The notes beneath the pieces were generated by a model. It saw only the letters and a list, made by a program, of their open reading frames with translations. It ran no database searches and was not told the origin of the DNA. From NCBI GenBank assembly GCA_963728285.1, contig CAVSJR010000001.1, forward strand, positions 682,001 through 746,000: a stretch of 64,000 nt of DNA, written 5' to 3'. The DNA is from CAVSJR01 sp963728285 (lineage in GTDB: Bacteria > Actinomycetota > UBA4738 > HRBIN12). Numbering within the stretch: the first letter of the stretch is position 1; every line of letters starts with the position of its first letter. The position numbers were made by a program, and so were the translations under genes. Positions 28,955 through 37,714 of this stretch are shown piece by piece.

Positions 28955-29593
28955 GTGCGTGTGACCGCCCAGCTTCCTCGCTCGCCACGTCGACGCCTCC
29001 GACGCGGCGCGTGGAGGTCGGCCCCGTTCGCCTCGCTCGACTTCGAGACGACGGGCCTCGACTACCTGCACGACGAGGTCGTGTCGTTCGGCGTCGTGCC
29101 GATTCGTGCCGGACGCATCTCGGTGGGAGCATCGATCCACCAGCTCGTGGACCCGATGATCCCGCCTTCGGCCGCCTCGGTGAAGGTCCACGGCACGCGC
29201 AGCCAGGACCCGGCGGGCTCTCCCACCGCCGCCGATGCCCGGGGAACGCTGCGGGTGGCGCTCGATGGGTGTTTCATCCTGTCGTGGTATGCGCCCGTCG
29301 AGATCGCCTTCCTCGGCCGGATGTTCGAGGGAGGGCGACGCAGATTTCGGCGACGCACCATCGACGTTCGGGAGCTGGCGATCGGGATCGACCGGCGCCG
29401 GGGACACCTGAGCGAAGCTGCGGAGTATTCGCTGTCGGCCTGCGCGTCCCGATACGGGGTCCCGGTCGCCAGTCCTCACGACGCCCTCGACGATGCCCTC
29501 GTGACGGCGCAGGTGTTCCTGGTCCTCGCGGCTCGCCTCGAGCGCGAGGGGTTCGCTCGCGTCGGTGCACTGCTGCACGCCGGGCGAACGTGA
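28955..29593 (+). CDS. DnaQ/epsilon-like 3'-5' exonuclease
   Basis: The 212-residue product has the DEDDh fold. Exo I is FASLDFETTGLD (Asp and Glu for metal). Exo III is SPHDALDDALVTAQVF with His and Asp. In the Exo II region, WYAPVEIAFLGRMF, the usual Asp of the HNxxFD motif is replaced by Glu, which may still bind metal. It is a stand-alone exonuclease, not the polymerase III subunit itself, and could act in repair or RNA turnover. The start is a GTG at 28955 or 28961, right after the stop of the fragment upstream. Confidence 0.7.
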   Translation: MRVTAQLPRSPRRRLRRGAWRSAPFASLDFETTGLDYLHDEVVSFGVVPIRAGRISVGASIHQLVDPMIPPSAASVKVHGTRSQDPAGSPTAADARGTLRVALDGCFILSWYAPVEIAFLGRMFEGGRRRFRRRTIDVRELAIGIDRRRGHLSEAAEYSLSACASRYGVPVASPHDALDDALVTAQVFLVLAARLEREGFARVGALLHAGRT

Positions 29594-29850
29594 CGGATCC
29601 TTCAAGTCGAGCTACTGCAACGCATCGAGCATGTCCGTTGTTACCCAGTTGTGGGGGCAATCTCGATGAGAGGCGGAACGTGCCGGGAGGGCGCGCAGGT
29701 ATCCCGCGGTCGCATTCCCGGCAGCGGCCAACGTTGACCGCTGGTCACCGAGATTGTCCTCGCGCGCCTCTCCCTGCGGACGGGGCGCGCGTACGATCCT
29801 CCGTGTCCCCGGATCCCTGGAGCCTTCATCGCGCCGGCCCACTTCTCCGC

Positions 29851-30084
29851 GTGACGATCTCCAACGACGCGGCTCCGTCGGACTTCGAGGCCCTCCTCGA
29901 GGCCATCCTGTCCGAGATCCGAGCGGGGGCTCGAGACATCGTGCTGGGCGGCCCGGGGATGGAGCACCCCTCGAGCGCCGCCGCGGCATTCGTTCGGCTG
30001 TTCCTCGGATATCGAAAGGATCTCGGGATCTCGATTCGCCTCGATCCGCCACAGGAGCCGCCCGCGACACCGGAGGACCGATGA
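29851..30084 (+). CDS. Small soluble protein, upstream partner of CapA-like gene
   Basis: From GTG 29851 the frame gives 77 residues (TISNDAAPSDFEALLEAILS, ARDIVLGGPGMEHPS, KDLGISIRLDPP); GTG 29803 would add 16. The stop overlaps the next start as ATGA, so the two genes are translationally coupled. The helix-turn-strand pattern suggests a compact alpha/beta protein. No family is recognised. Bases 29594-29850 hold no other gene. Confidence 0.45.
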   Translation: MTISNDAAPSDFEALLEAILSEIRAGARDIVLGGPGMEHPSSAAAAFVRLFLGYRKDLGISIRLDPPQEPPATPEDR

Positions 30085-31463
30085 GCCGCAAGCGCGACGG
30101 CACGGATTCCGTCTTCGATCCGCGCCGCCCCGCGGAACGAGAGCTGGAGGCGAGCGTGGCCCACGGCTTCACGCTGGCCGCAGTCGGCGACTGCATCAGC
30201 CCGCGGCCCCTGGCCCCGCTCCTCGAGCGCGACGAGGCATTCGCGGGGGTCGTGGAGCTGCTGCGCCGCGCCGGCGCCGCGTTCGGCAACCTCGAGACGT
30301 CGATCCTCGACGTCCGAGCCTTGCGCGCCGCGCCGCGAACGGAGGACGACTGGTGCCTCATGGCGCCGCCCGGCGTGGCGAGGGATCTGGCCGAGCTCGG
30401 CCTCCGGCTGCTCTCGCGCGCCAACAACCATGCGATGGACTGGGGCCCGGAGGGGATGCGCGAGACGAGTCGGCACCTCGACGCCGCGGAGCTCGTGCAT
30501 GCCGGGAGCGGGGACGTCCTCGCGGCCGCGCGCGCGCCCCGGTACCTCGAGACGGTCGGCGGACGCATCGGGCTCGTGTCCCTCACGACGATGCCGCGCT
30601 TCCACGGCGACCGAGCGCTCGATCAGTTCGGAGAGGCGCCGGGCCGCCCGGGCATCAACACCCTCCGGATCGATCGAACGATCGCGCTGCCGCCCCCCGC
30701 GATGGAGGCGCTGCGCGAGGCGGCCCGAATCGTGGAGCCCTGGAATACGGGGGCCGACCCGGCGGCTGGGATCCGCATGCTCGACACGCGGTGGGCGGAG
30801 GGGAACGCCGTCGAGGTTCGGTATGAGCCGGATCCCGATGACGTCGCCGCGACCATGCGAAGCGTGCGACTCGGAAAGCAGCACTCCGACCTGCTCGTGG
30901 TCTCGGCGCACGTTCACGAGGAGGGCCCGGATCCCGGGACGCCGCCGCCCTTTCTCGTCGCGCTGGCCAGGGCGGCGATCGACGCCGGCGCCGACGCGTT
31001 CCTGGGCCACGGCGTGCACCGTCTCTGGCCGATCGAGGTGTATCGAGGGCGGCCGATCCTCTACGGATTGGGGAACTTCATCTTCGGCGACATACAGGAG
31101 CCGCTCCCGCCCTGGCTCTACGAGAGCGCTCGCGAATCACTCGCTGCCTCGTCGGCGGAGTCAGCGCCGACGACGGATGCCGATGTCACCGCGGCCCTGA
31201 ACGCGCAGTCCTTCGGCGACGAGGTCTACTTCGAGAGCGTCGTCGCGGAGCTCACGTTCGACGGTGATGGCACGACGCTGCGGCTGCATCCGATCGCGCT
31301 CGGCTACGGACGGCGGCTCACCGAGAGCGGCATGCCGAGGATCGCGGATGCCGACGCCGCGGCCGCGATCCTCAAGCGAGTCGCGAGCATGTCCGAGCCG
31401 TTCGGAACGGTCGTCGCGATCGACGACGGCATCGGCGTGATCGCCGCCGCGAGTCGGCGATAG
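30081..31463 (+). CDS. CapA family metallophosphatase-like protein
   Basis: The 460-residue protein has the PGA_cap fold: FTLAAVGDCISPRPL (GD), AFGNLETSI, LLSRANNHAMDWGPEGM and FLGHGVHRLWPIEVYRGRPI followed by LYGLGNFIFG. The fold is related to calcineurin-like metallophosphatases. The prototype CapA acts in poly-gamma-glutamate capsule production, but many relatives have other or unknown substrates. No signal peptide or membrane helix is seen here, which differs from anchored CapA, so a cytosolic enzyme is likely. No capB or capC homologues are nearby. Translation is coupled to the gene upstream. Confidence 0.8.
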   Translation: MSRKRDGTDSVFDPRRPAERELEASVAHGFTLAAVGDCISPRPLAPLLERDEAFAGVVELLRRAGAAFGNLETSILDVRALRAAPRTEDDWCLMAPPGVARDLAELGLRLLSRANNHAMDWGPEGMRETSRHLDAAELVHAGSGDVLAAARAPRYLETVGGRIGLVSLTTMPRFHGDRALDQFGEAPGRPGINTLRIDRTIALPPPAMEALREAARIVEPWNTGADPAAGIRMLDTRWAEGNAVEVRYEPDPDDVAATMRSVRLGKQHSDLLVVSAHVHEEGPDPGTPPPFLVALARAAIDAGADAFLGHGVHRLWPIEVYRGRPILYGLGNFIFGDIQEPLPPWLYESARESLAASSAESAPTTDADVTAALNAQSFGDEVYFESVVAELTFDGDGTTLRLHPIALGYGRRLTESGMPRIADADAAAAILKRVASMSEPFGTVVAIDDGIGVIAAASRR

Positions 31464-31551
31464 CGCGAGCATACTGCGACGGGATGGAGGGGACGAGCCG
31501 CCGTCGCTCCGTCTCGAGGGTCGGAAGCGATTGGTCGGAGGACGGTTCGGG

Positions 31552-32050
31552 CTACCCGAGTCGCAGGCCGTGCCGCTCGGCCAGCACCGGGATCGAGGCA
31601 AAGTCGATGTCGAGCTCGTACCGGGAGACGACATCCCCGATCGCTGCCTCGTCCCGATCGCCTGCCGTCAGGAGCGGGGCAAGCTCGCGGAAGTAGTTCT
31701 CGAACCCGGCCGGAGAGATCAGCTCGAGTATGCGCGCCGGCTCGTCGGCCGCGTTCCAGAACGCGTGCGCGAGCCCACGCGGCTTCGAACACGAGGTCGC
31801 CGGGCCCGGCCTCGAGCACTTCGTCCCCCAGCTGGACGCCGACGTGACCTTCGAGGACGTAGGAGTACTCGTCCTCGTTGCGGTGCGTGTGGACGGGCGC
31901 GCCGAGCGCGCGCGGTGGGAGCGGGTGCTCGACGAGGCCGAATGCACCGCCCGTGGCCTCGCCGTCGATCATGAAGCGGACGCCGAGGGCGAGGAGATGC
32001 ACGACGTCGCCTTCATCCGGGCCGAGAACGTGGCGAACCTTTGCTTGCAT
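31552..32050 (-). CDS. Cupin-domain protein (one frameshift)
   Basis: ATG 32050 has AAGGAG upstream. The cupin motif 1 HTHRNEDEYSYVLEGHVGV supplies metal-binding residues, and motif 2 spans GPGDLVFKPRGLAHAFWNAA across a frameshift near 31785. The C-terminal part ends in PVLAERHGLRLG. The reconstructed product is about 165 residues and resembles small quercetinase-like or sensor cupins; no substrate can be given. It is divergent from the TetR gene, which probably controls it. Confidence 0.75.
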
Positions 32051-32085
32051 CGCCCTCTCCTTTCGCTTTACGGTGTGTTCAACGA

Positions 32086-32115
32086 ATCATGCAGCCCTCG
32101 CATGGCGGCTGTCAA
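32086..32115 (-). promoter_or_regulatory. Sigma-70-type promoter of the cupin gene
   Basis: On the minus strand TTGACA (32115-32110) and CATGAT (32091-32086) are 18 bases apart, 35 bases before the cupin start codon. A perfect odd palindrome ACGTCACGT lies at 32126-32134, between this promoter and the TetR start, and is a candidate operator for that regulator. Both are pattern matches. Confidence 0.5.
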
Positions 32116-32143
32116 ATTTCGGTTAACGTCACGTACGGTGAAA

Positions 32144-32737
32144 ATGGCTGAGAAACGAAAGTACGAGCTGAAGCGGCGCGGCGAGCAGCTGGAGGAGACG
32201 CGGCGCCGGATCACGGAGGCGACGATCGAGCTCCACCGCACCGTCGGCCCCGCGGCCACGCGGATCAGCGAGATCGCGCGCCGCGCCGGCGTGCAGAGGG
32301 TGACGGTGTACAACCACTTCCCCGACGACGCATCCCTGCTCGCCGCGTGCTCCGCGCATTGGCGAGCGCTTCATCCGGCGCCCGACCCGGAGGCGTGGCT
32401 CGCGACGGGCGACCCGGGGACGCGACTGCGGCTCGGCCTCGGTGAGCTCTACGCCTGGTACCGCGAGACCGAGCCGATGACGGCGAATGTTCTGCGCGAT
32501 GCCGAGCTCCTGCCCGCGCTCCGCCCGATCATCGAGCGTGGCCTCGGGGCGTATCTCGAACGGGTCCGACGGACCCTCGCGGCGCCGTTCCGCGGCCGGG
32601 GACGCCGCGGCGCTCGCGTCGATGCCGCAGCTCGCGCCGCGGTCGACTTCCACCTGTGGCGCGCACTCGCCCCCCTCGGCGATCCCGAGGCCGCCGAGCT
32701 CGCCGCCGGTCTCGTCGAAGCGGCGGCGAGCGGCTGA
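32144..32737 (+). CDS. TetR family transcriptional regulator
   Basis: The N-terminal DNA-binding domain is typical: RRRITEATIELHRTVGPAAT, then the helix-turn-helix RISEIARRAGVQRVTVYNHF followed by PDDASLLAACSAHW. The C-terminal ligand domain (about 130 residues) is helical. ATG 32144 was chosen; a GTG two codons upstream is possible. Length is about 197 residues. It is divergent from the cupin gene with 93 bp between, the classic arrangement for local repression. The ligand is unknown. Confidence 0.85.
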   Translation: MAEKRKYELKRRGEQLEETRRRITEATIELHRTVGPAATRISEIARRAGVQRVTVYNHFPDDASLLAACSAHWRALHPAPDPEAWLATGDPGTRLRLGLGELYAWYRETEPMTANVLRDAELLPALRPIIERGLGAYLERVRRTLAAPFRGRGRRGARVDAAARAAVDFHLWRALAPLGDPEAAELAAGLVEAAASG

Positions 32738-32775
32738 CACTCTCGGGCGATGGCTACGATGAGGCGGGTTCGCCT

Positions 32776-32883
32776 ATGAGATGGCAGGACAGGCTCTGGT
32801 TGCGCTTCGACGCGTGGATGTCTTCGTTCCAGGACTCCCTCTTCGGCCGTGTCCTCGCCTGGCTCGAGGTGTTCCTCCCATAG
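32776..32883 (+). CDS. Possible 35-residue amphipathic peptide
   Basis: ATG 32776, with GAGGCGGG ten bases upstream, opens a 35-codon frame rich in Trp, Phe and Leu (RWQDRLWLRFDAWMSSFQDS, FGRVLAWLEVFLP). The regular spacing of hydrophobic residues would give an amphipathic helix able to lie on a membrane. It follows the TetR stop by about 40 bases. It may be a real small protein or chance. Confidence 0.3.
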   Translation: MRWQDRLWLRFDAWMSSFQDSLFGRVLAWLEVFLP

Positions 32884-33010
32884 AGGGACACGCCCGAGGT
32901 CCAGAGCTTCCACGGAGACACGCCTCCAGAGGCAGTCACGGACCCAGATCGCCGGAGCTCACGCCGAGTCCCTGGTTCAAGCCACGGTTGCCTAGACCGA
33001 TAACGGCTCT

Positions 33011-33466
33011 ATGCGTGTCCCATACATTGAGGAACCGATCACGCACCGATTCCGCTGGATCGTGCTCACGGCCTTGATGATGCTGGGTGTCATCGGTGCT
33101 CTCGTGACTCCAAGCCTCGCGGGGATCAAGCACATCGGACCTCGCCCCGGTGGCCGCCATCACGGCGGCCAGGGCAATAAGGTTCACTGCACCATCAAAG
33201 GCACGGCTGGGGAAGACTATCTAGGCGGCACGGCCGGGCGGGATGTGATCTGCGGCCGAGCCGGCAAGGACCGCATCGCTGGTCGAACTGGGGGAGACAC
33301 GATCTACGCGGGGGCCGGAGGCGACGTCGTGCTTGGTGGCGGAGGAGCCGACTCGATTCACGGCGATGCGGGCAGGGATACGGTGTTTGGCGGCAAGCGC
33401 GCCGACTCGTTAACTGGCGGTGATGGCTCCGATACCCTCATCGGTGAACGGAGGCGTCGACTCTGA
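33011..33466 (+). CDS. Secreted RTX-repeat protein (3' end frameshifted)
   Basis: An N-terminal hydrophobic signal (FRWIVLTALMMLGVIGALVT) is followed by a His/Gly linker and about seven RTX-type repeats (GGTAGRDVICGRAGKDRIAG, GAGGDVVLGGGGADSIHGDA, GRDTVFGGKRADSLTGGDG). Calcium binding is expected. The frame ends with ERRRRL, but another frame supplies a better repeat continuation (MHGGDGMDECSS) after 33450, so the true C-terminus probably extends to about 33630. It is a second free RTX module, similar in style to the gene at 28191. Confidence 0.65.
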   Translation: MRVPYIEEPITHRFRWIVLTALMMLGVIGALVTPSLAGIKHIGPRPGGRHHGGQGNKVHCTIKGTAGEDYLGGTAGRDVICGRAGKDRIAGRTGGDTIYAGAGGDVVLGGGGADSIHGDAGRDTVFGGKRADSLTGGDGSDTLIGERRRRL

Positions 33467-33716
33467 TGCACGGCGGCGACGGCATGGACGAGTGCTCATC
33501 AAGGCGCGAAGAGGAGTCGGTATACCCATGCCGCTTCGACATTTCGACGCTCATGACCGCATCGTTGAACGAGCGTCCACCCGCCGTGCGCGAACCGTCC
33601 CGAGTGTCCTCGTCCGGGCGACCGGTACCTGGATGATGCCGTCGAGCGTGACACTCTCGACCGCCGTGATCCTCCTCATGTCCATGCAACCCTCCGTTGA
33701 TGGACAGGGACTGAGG

Positions 33717-34217
33717 TTAATCCGGCGGGTGATCGCCGGTTGCGCCGTCGATGAGCTCTCGCAGGATGTCCATATGCCCCGCGTGGCGAGCGGTCTCCTC
33801 GAGCATGTGGATGAGCACCCAGCGCATCGTCACGGACTCGCCGAACCATGCGGTGCCGACCTCGTCGAGGTCGAGTTCGTCGATCGCCCTGTTCGCCGCG
33901 GCTCGAGCCCGGCCGTAGTACTCCAAGATCGAGGCGGTCGTCTCGTCCGGCGTGGCGAGCATGTCGGCGTTCGGGTCGTCCTCGTCGAAGGGGATCGACT
34001 CGCTCTCCCGACCGAACGTCTCGCAGAACCAGCCGTACTCCACGCTCCCGAGATGCTTCACGAGACCTAGCAGGTTCGTCCCTGACGGAGTCATCGGACG
34101 CCGCAGCTGCTCGTCGGTAAGGCCGTCGACCTTCCAAAGCACCACGTCGCGATGCCGGTCGAGGCTGACGTGCAGGCTCTCTTTCTCCCCGCCGGTGAAC
34201 GGCACCCGTCGTCCCAT
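33717..34217 (-). CDS. DinB/DUF664 family metal-dependent protein
   Basis: This 166-residue four-helix-bundle protein has the spaced histidines of the DinB superfamily: His in the first helix (SLDRHRDVVLWKVDGL), LGLVKHLGSVEYGWF and MLEETARHAGHMDILREL, which together bind one metal ion. Actinobacterial relatives use mycothiol or bacillithiol as cofactor in detoxification transfers. The start ATG at 34217 begins MGRRVPFTGGEKES. It is a single gene, convergent with the RTX gene. Confidence 0.8.
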   Translation of the reverse strand: MGRRVPFTGGEKESLHVSLDRHRDVVLWKVDGLTDEQLRRPMTPSGTNLLGLVKHLGSVEYGWFCETFGRESESIPFDEDDPNADMLATPDETTASILEYYGRARAAANRAIDELDLDEVGTAWFGESVTMRWVLIHMLEETARHAGHMDILRELIDGATGDHPPD

Positions 34218-34493
34218 GCGCGGACCCTAGCAATTCGTCCGGGGCCGAGAAGAAGACCGCGTCCACCGGTTGCCTCGACGTTGGCTGCAGTCGTCGCGTC
34301 GGACCGACGATCTGGCGGACGGACCAGCACGAACGATCACCATCGCCTCAGGGTGGCGTGCCCACCATCGTCGCCGAACGCTGACGATGTGATGGTCCTG
34401 TCCGGGGGAGGTCTGCTGCGCTTCTACGAACTCTCGTTCGACCGGCATCGGACGAGGTCGTAGCATGCGGACTGCCAGCGTGGAGGGGGGTTC

Positions 34494-34934
34494 GTGGTGA
34501 CGGGTGAGGAATGGGCACTTGCAGCGTCTGCTTTCTTCTCGGGGCTCGCGGCAGGCTTCTTGGGGGGGCTGTGCATGATCGTGCGCCCGATGCAGGCAGC
34601 GATGGACGGCCGGGACTTCCGGAGCTTCATGGAAGCGTTCCTTCGGTTCGCGGCGCACTCCTGGGGCAAGGTGTTCAACTATGCCTGGTCTGGCGGGATG
34701 ACCATCGCGCCGATCGTGGCGCTCATCCTCCTCTGGGACGATCCCGGCTCCACCTCGTTCGTGCTCACCGCGATCGGCCTGGGCATCGTGATCGTCGGTA
34801 TCCTCGTCGTCTCCAACGTGTGGAAGACCCCGACCTACAACGTGATCTTGGCCTGGGATCCCGAGGCTTTGCCAGCGGACTGGGAGGCGGGACGCCGGCG
34901 CTATTTCACGATCAACTCCCTGCGGCCCCGGTGA
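34494..34934 (+). CDS. Four-helix membrane protein, DUF1772/anthrone-oxygenase-like
   Basis: GTG 34494 gives 146 residues with helices at about 8-28, 60-85 and 90-112. The motif WKTPTYNVILAWDPEALP leads to a terminal WEAGRRRYFTIN. This combination resembles DUF1772 proteins (N-x-x-L, W-x-x-W/Y-x-x-N near the end). Function is unknown; some relatives are oxygenases of polyketide pathways. The stop codon overlaps the next small frame by four bases (GTGA). Confidence 0.6.
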   Translation: MVTGEEWALAASAFFSGLAAGFLGGLCMIVRPMQAAMDGRDFRSFMEAFLRFAAHSWGKVFNYAWSGGMTIAPIVALILLWDDPGSTSFVLTAIGLGIVIVGILVVSNVWKTPTYNVILAWDPEALPADWEAGRRRYFTINSLRPR

Positions 34935-35080
34935 ACTTGGGTGGGCTGCTGCCCTGGCTAGGAGAGACTTTTGGAGACATGACCGAAGTGATGTTTGCGA
35001 AAGAGGCCTACGAAGACACGCTGGAGCGGGCAGCGATCACCGCTGACTCGGTCGACACCGGTTCTCCCGGCCCCCGATGA
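34931..35080 (+). CDS. Possible 49-residue coupled small protein
   Basis: A GTG at 34931 overlaps the stop of the membrane-protein gene as GTGA, a common sign of translational coupling. It opens 49 codons (NLGGLLPWLGETFGDMTEVM, FAKEAYEDTLERAAITADS). No family is recognised. It may equally be the frameshifted end of the gene upstream. Confidence 0.3.
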   Translation: MNLGGLLPWLGETFGDMTEVMFAKEAYEDTLERAAITADSVDTGSPGPR

Positions 35081-35086
35081 TCTTTG

Positions 35087-35717
35087 TCACGTGTTCATGT
35101 CGACCGAGGCGGTTCCGTACTGCGGGCGCCCGGCGGGGCGGTAGACCTGGATCGTCACTCCGCTGGGGGTGACCGCCTGCGATCCGACCAGCTCGAGCGC
35201 GATGTCCGGGCCGGTGTCAGGGAACAGCCGCGTGCCCTGGCCGACGACCACGGGGATAGGTGAGCAGGTTGATCTCGTCGACGAGGTCGTTGTCGAGCAG
35301 CCACCGGACCAGGACGCCGCTGCCGTGCACCTGCAGCTCGCCTCCCGCCTTGGCCTTCAGCTCGCGAATGGCGGCCGCGACGTCACCGGAGAGGACGGTC
35401 GTGTTCGCCCACTTCGGGTCGAAGGGTGTGGTCGATGCCACGTACTTGGGCCGCGTGTTCAACGCCGTCCAGATGGGGCTGTCGCCCGGATCCGACCATG
35501 TTCCCCAGGAGCCCGCGAAGATCTCGTAGGTCCGCCGGCCGAACAGGAACGCGTCGGCGCGCCCATAGACCGCGTTCAGGAACCCCATGGCCTCGTTGTC
35601 GTTGTCCGCCATGGCCCATCCGCCGCGCTCGAATCCGCCCCTGCGGTCCTCGTCCGACCCGCCGAGCCCCTGCATCACTCCGTCGACGGTGACGATCGTG
35701 GTGGTCGTCAGCTTCAT
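35087..35717 (-). CDS. Dihydrofolate reductase/RibD-like protein, copy A (one frameshift)
   Basis: The fold is seen in TIVTVDGVMQGLGGSDED, ADAFLFGRRTYEIFAGSW, GDSPIWTALNTRPKYVASTT, VHGSGVLVRWLLDNDLVDEI and, after a one-base insertion near 35262, PVVVGQGTRLFPD. This is the NADPH-dependent RibD C-terminal/DHFR-like family, not housekeeping FolA. The reconstructed product is about 209 residues. The substrate is unknown; related small reductases occur in many Actinobacteria. A relative lies at 53706. Confidence 0.75.
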
Positions 35718-35914
35718 GGTCGCGGCCCTTTCTCGTCGGTTCGGTCGTCGTTCGGTAGCGACGCTACCCGAACATGCCGATAGTGGTCACAGCAAGGAGA
35801 CGTGAAGTCACCGAGGTGGTGGGGAACGGCCATTGTGACGTGCCGGGTCCCTCGTAAGGGCATGGGTATCTCTGAGGACCGCGGCCGCAAAGTCGGACAT
35901 GGGAGACTCGTGTC

Positions 35915-36480
35915 ATGGGCCGCGAGTCCGGAATCCGCGATGCCGACCTGACCGCCTTCTTGGCCCGGCACAAACCGGTCACGAACGCTGACGCGCTCTG
36001 GCGCGGCGGAACCATCCGACTGCGGAGCGACAGCTATCTGAGCCGAGACTCTCCGCCGTTGGCCTACGTCACTTCGGTGCGGTCTGTCGTCCTTCGGCGT
36101 GATGATGTGTTGACTGTGCGAAATAGGGATGAATGGCATGTCCTCCCCGGGGGACGCCGCGAGGAAGGCGAGACACCCAGCAGACTGTTCGTCGGGAGGT
36201 CTTGGAGGAGGCCGGGGGGCTGATTGGACGGCCGGTTCAGCTTGGCTTCACACACCTTCATCACCTCACACCCAAGCCGAGCGATTACGAGTACCCCTAC
36301 CCCGACTTCTTGTGGCTTGTGTACGTGTCCAAGCTGGTGAGGGTCGACGATACAGGCCGCGTTGTCGATGACTACGAGGAAGAGGCGTTCTTCCGCCCCG
36401 CGGCAGAAGCCCGCCGGCTTGACCTGTCGGACGAAAACCGCTTGTTCCTTGACGCAGCCCTTTCTCGGGCTGGTCGGTAA
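35915..36480 (+). CDS. NUDIX hydrolase (one frameshift)
   Basis: The Nudix box is complete once one base is corrected near 36178: GGRREEGETPQQTVRREVLEEAGG, which fits GGx5Ex7REUxEExGU and holds the catalytic glutamates. The N-terminal part reads SVVLRRDDVLTVRNRDEWHV and the C-terminal part ends LDLSDENRLFLDAALSRAGR. The product of about 188 residues hydrolyses a nucleoside diphosphate linked to another moiety; specificity is unknown. It starts with ATG 35915. Confidence 0.8.
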
Positions 36481-36845
36481 CCCACGCGCCGGCACCTACC
36501 GCCGCGCTCGCACGCGGGAGCTCGGGCAACCCCAATCTCCAGAGAGCTTTTGCCCATGTCCTGAGGTAATTCGCCGAAAGAACCAAGGCGAGAAGTAGCG
36601 GATCAGATGTGTGGCTTCACCACTTCGAATCGGAAGTGGGTCGCTCCGGAGTCTCGATCGAGCTCGTCCTCCTCAACTCGATCCGATCGGGGCCGAGATC
36701 GTCGGCGGCGTGGACCACCTTCAACCGCCCGCCCCTTCTGGCGGAGGCTATTTGGATTCTCTGAGAGGGTCATGCTCTGTTCCCGATCCCTGCTGCAGGG
36801 CGACTGCAGGGGGACCTGACGTCGGATCTCGAACCGACTGGGCGC
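36481..36845. other. Intergenic region without recognised features
   Basis: This 365-base stretch has slightly lower GC than its surroundings and short frames only. I see no convincing gene, tRNA, repeat or terminator in it. Confidence 0.5.
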
Positions 36846-37424
36846 TTATACCGCGGCTCCTCGGTTGGGCTCACAGAAGTTCGCGACGCCGACGTTGGGA
36901 AACAACGATTGAAGCAGGCTTGCGTCGTGCTGGATCTTCGGCTCTGGATTCCGGCCTGGGACCAAACCAACGTCCACTAGGCGGTTCAGCCATTCACCCT
37001 CGGCGCTGCATGTGCGAAACCGCAATCCATTGAGCTCGCAATAGCTTTCGGAATCAAGATACCGAGCGATGAACTGGTAACGACGAGCCCGCTGCTGTGT
37101 CGAGTCGTCCACGGGAATGATGAGGACACTGTGTGTGGCGAAGCGGGCTCCACGAACACGATCTCGACATCGCACTCTCGAACCAGGAGCCGTCGAGCGC
37201 GTGGTCCGCTGACGATCATCGGCCAGGGCGAACCCACGAGCGTCAAGCTCGCGCTCGAGACGACTCCGATGGGTCGTGAACGCCACTAGATCGAGATCTC
37301 TATGTGGTCTGGTCCAATGGCCGACGTGGAAGTCCACGGCTACCCCGCCGCTCAGCCACATTGGTGACTCGACGCTCTTGAGGGTCTGGAGGATGTCGAG
37401 TATCTGGGCCCGCTGGATGCTCAT
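36846..37424 (-). CDS. Nucleotidyltransferase-fold protein (aminoglycoside/lincosamide nucleotidyltransferase-like)
   Basis: The N-terminus IQRAQILDILQTLKSVESPM followed by WLSGGVAVDFHVGHWTRPHR and DLDLVAF matches the nucleotidyltransferase pattern GG-x(n)-D-x-D, as in ANT(2'') and LinB-like antibiotic nucleotidylyltransferases. The strand holding the third acidic residue, CDVEIVFVEP, is found in a neighbouring frame at about 37120-37200, so two compensating single-base errors interrupt the middle. About 192 residues. Resistance activity is a guess from the family; the gene could act on another small molecule. Its lower GC suggests transfer. Confidence 0.55.
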   Translation of the reverse strand: MSIQRAQILDILQTLKSVESPMWLSGGVAVDFHVGHWTRPHRDLDLVAFTTHRSRLERELDARGFALADDRQRTTRSTAPGSRVRCRDRVRGARFATHSVLIIPVDDSTQQRARRYQFIARYLDSESYCELNGLRFRTCSAEGEWLNRLVDVGLVPGRNPEPKIQHDASLLQSLFPNVGVANFCEPNRGAAV

Positions 37425-37529
37425 TCCGACATCATCCCTCCCTCGTTAGCGGGCGCCGAACGGCCTCAACCCTCTGGCGCTCTCGACGACGGAAAAGGGA
37501 TGGCTCCGTCACGCGACGTCGAGCCGTCA

Positions 37530-37701
37530 ACCTCGCCCCGCACTTCGACCAGGAGATGTACCAGGGCCGGATCTCCTGACGTTCCCCTCGGCGTGGCTAG
37601 GCCACGACAGCGGCAAGGGGGCGGACTTCCGAGTCGACGTGTGGTCACTCGGGCGGCGGGTGGACCGGGCCCCGGACTATCGCCGCTACAGGGGCTCGTG
37701 A
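37530..37701 (+). pseudogene. Remnant of a secreted-protein paralogue
   Basis: Two frames give HFDQEMYQGRIS and then LTFPSAWLGHDSGKGADFRV followed by DVWSLGRRVDRAPDYRRYRG, ending at 37701. The ending RRVDRAPDYRRYRGS is clearly related to the ending RRVDVAPDEGRYRGL of the next gene. No signal peptide or start is left, so this is a decayed tandem copy. Confidence 0.5.
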
Positions 37702-37714
37702 TAGAGAAGGAGCC

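Noticed and set aside
34500..35080. A long alternative frame across the DUF1772-like gene
   Set aside because: Codon-position GC and hydrophobic helices favour the frame annotated; only the last 49 codons with the GTGA overlap are kept as a possible gene.
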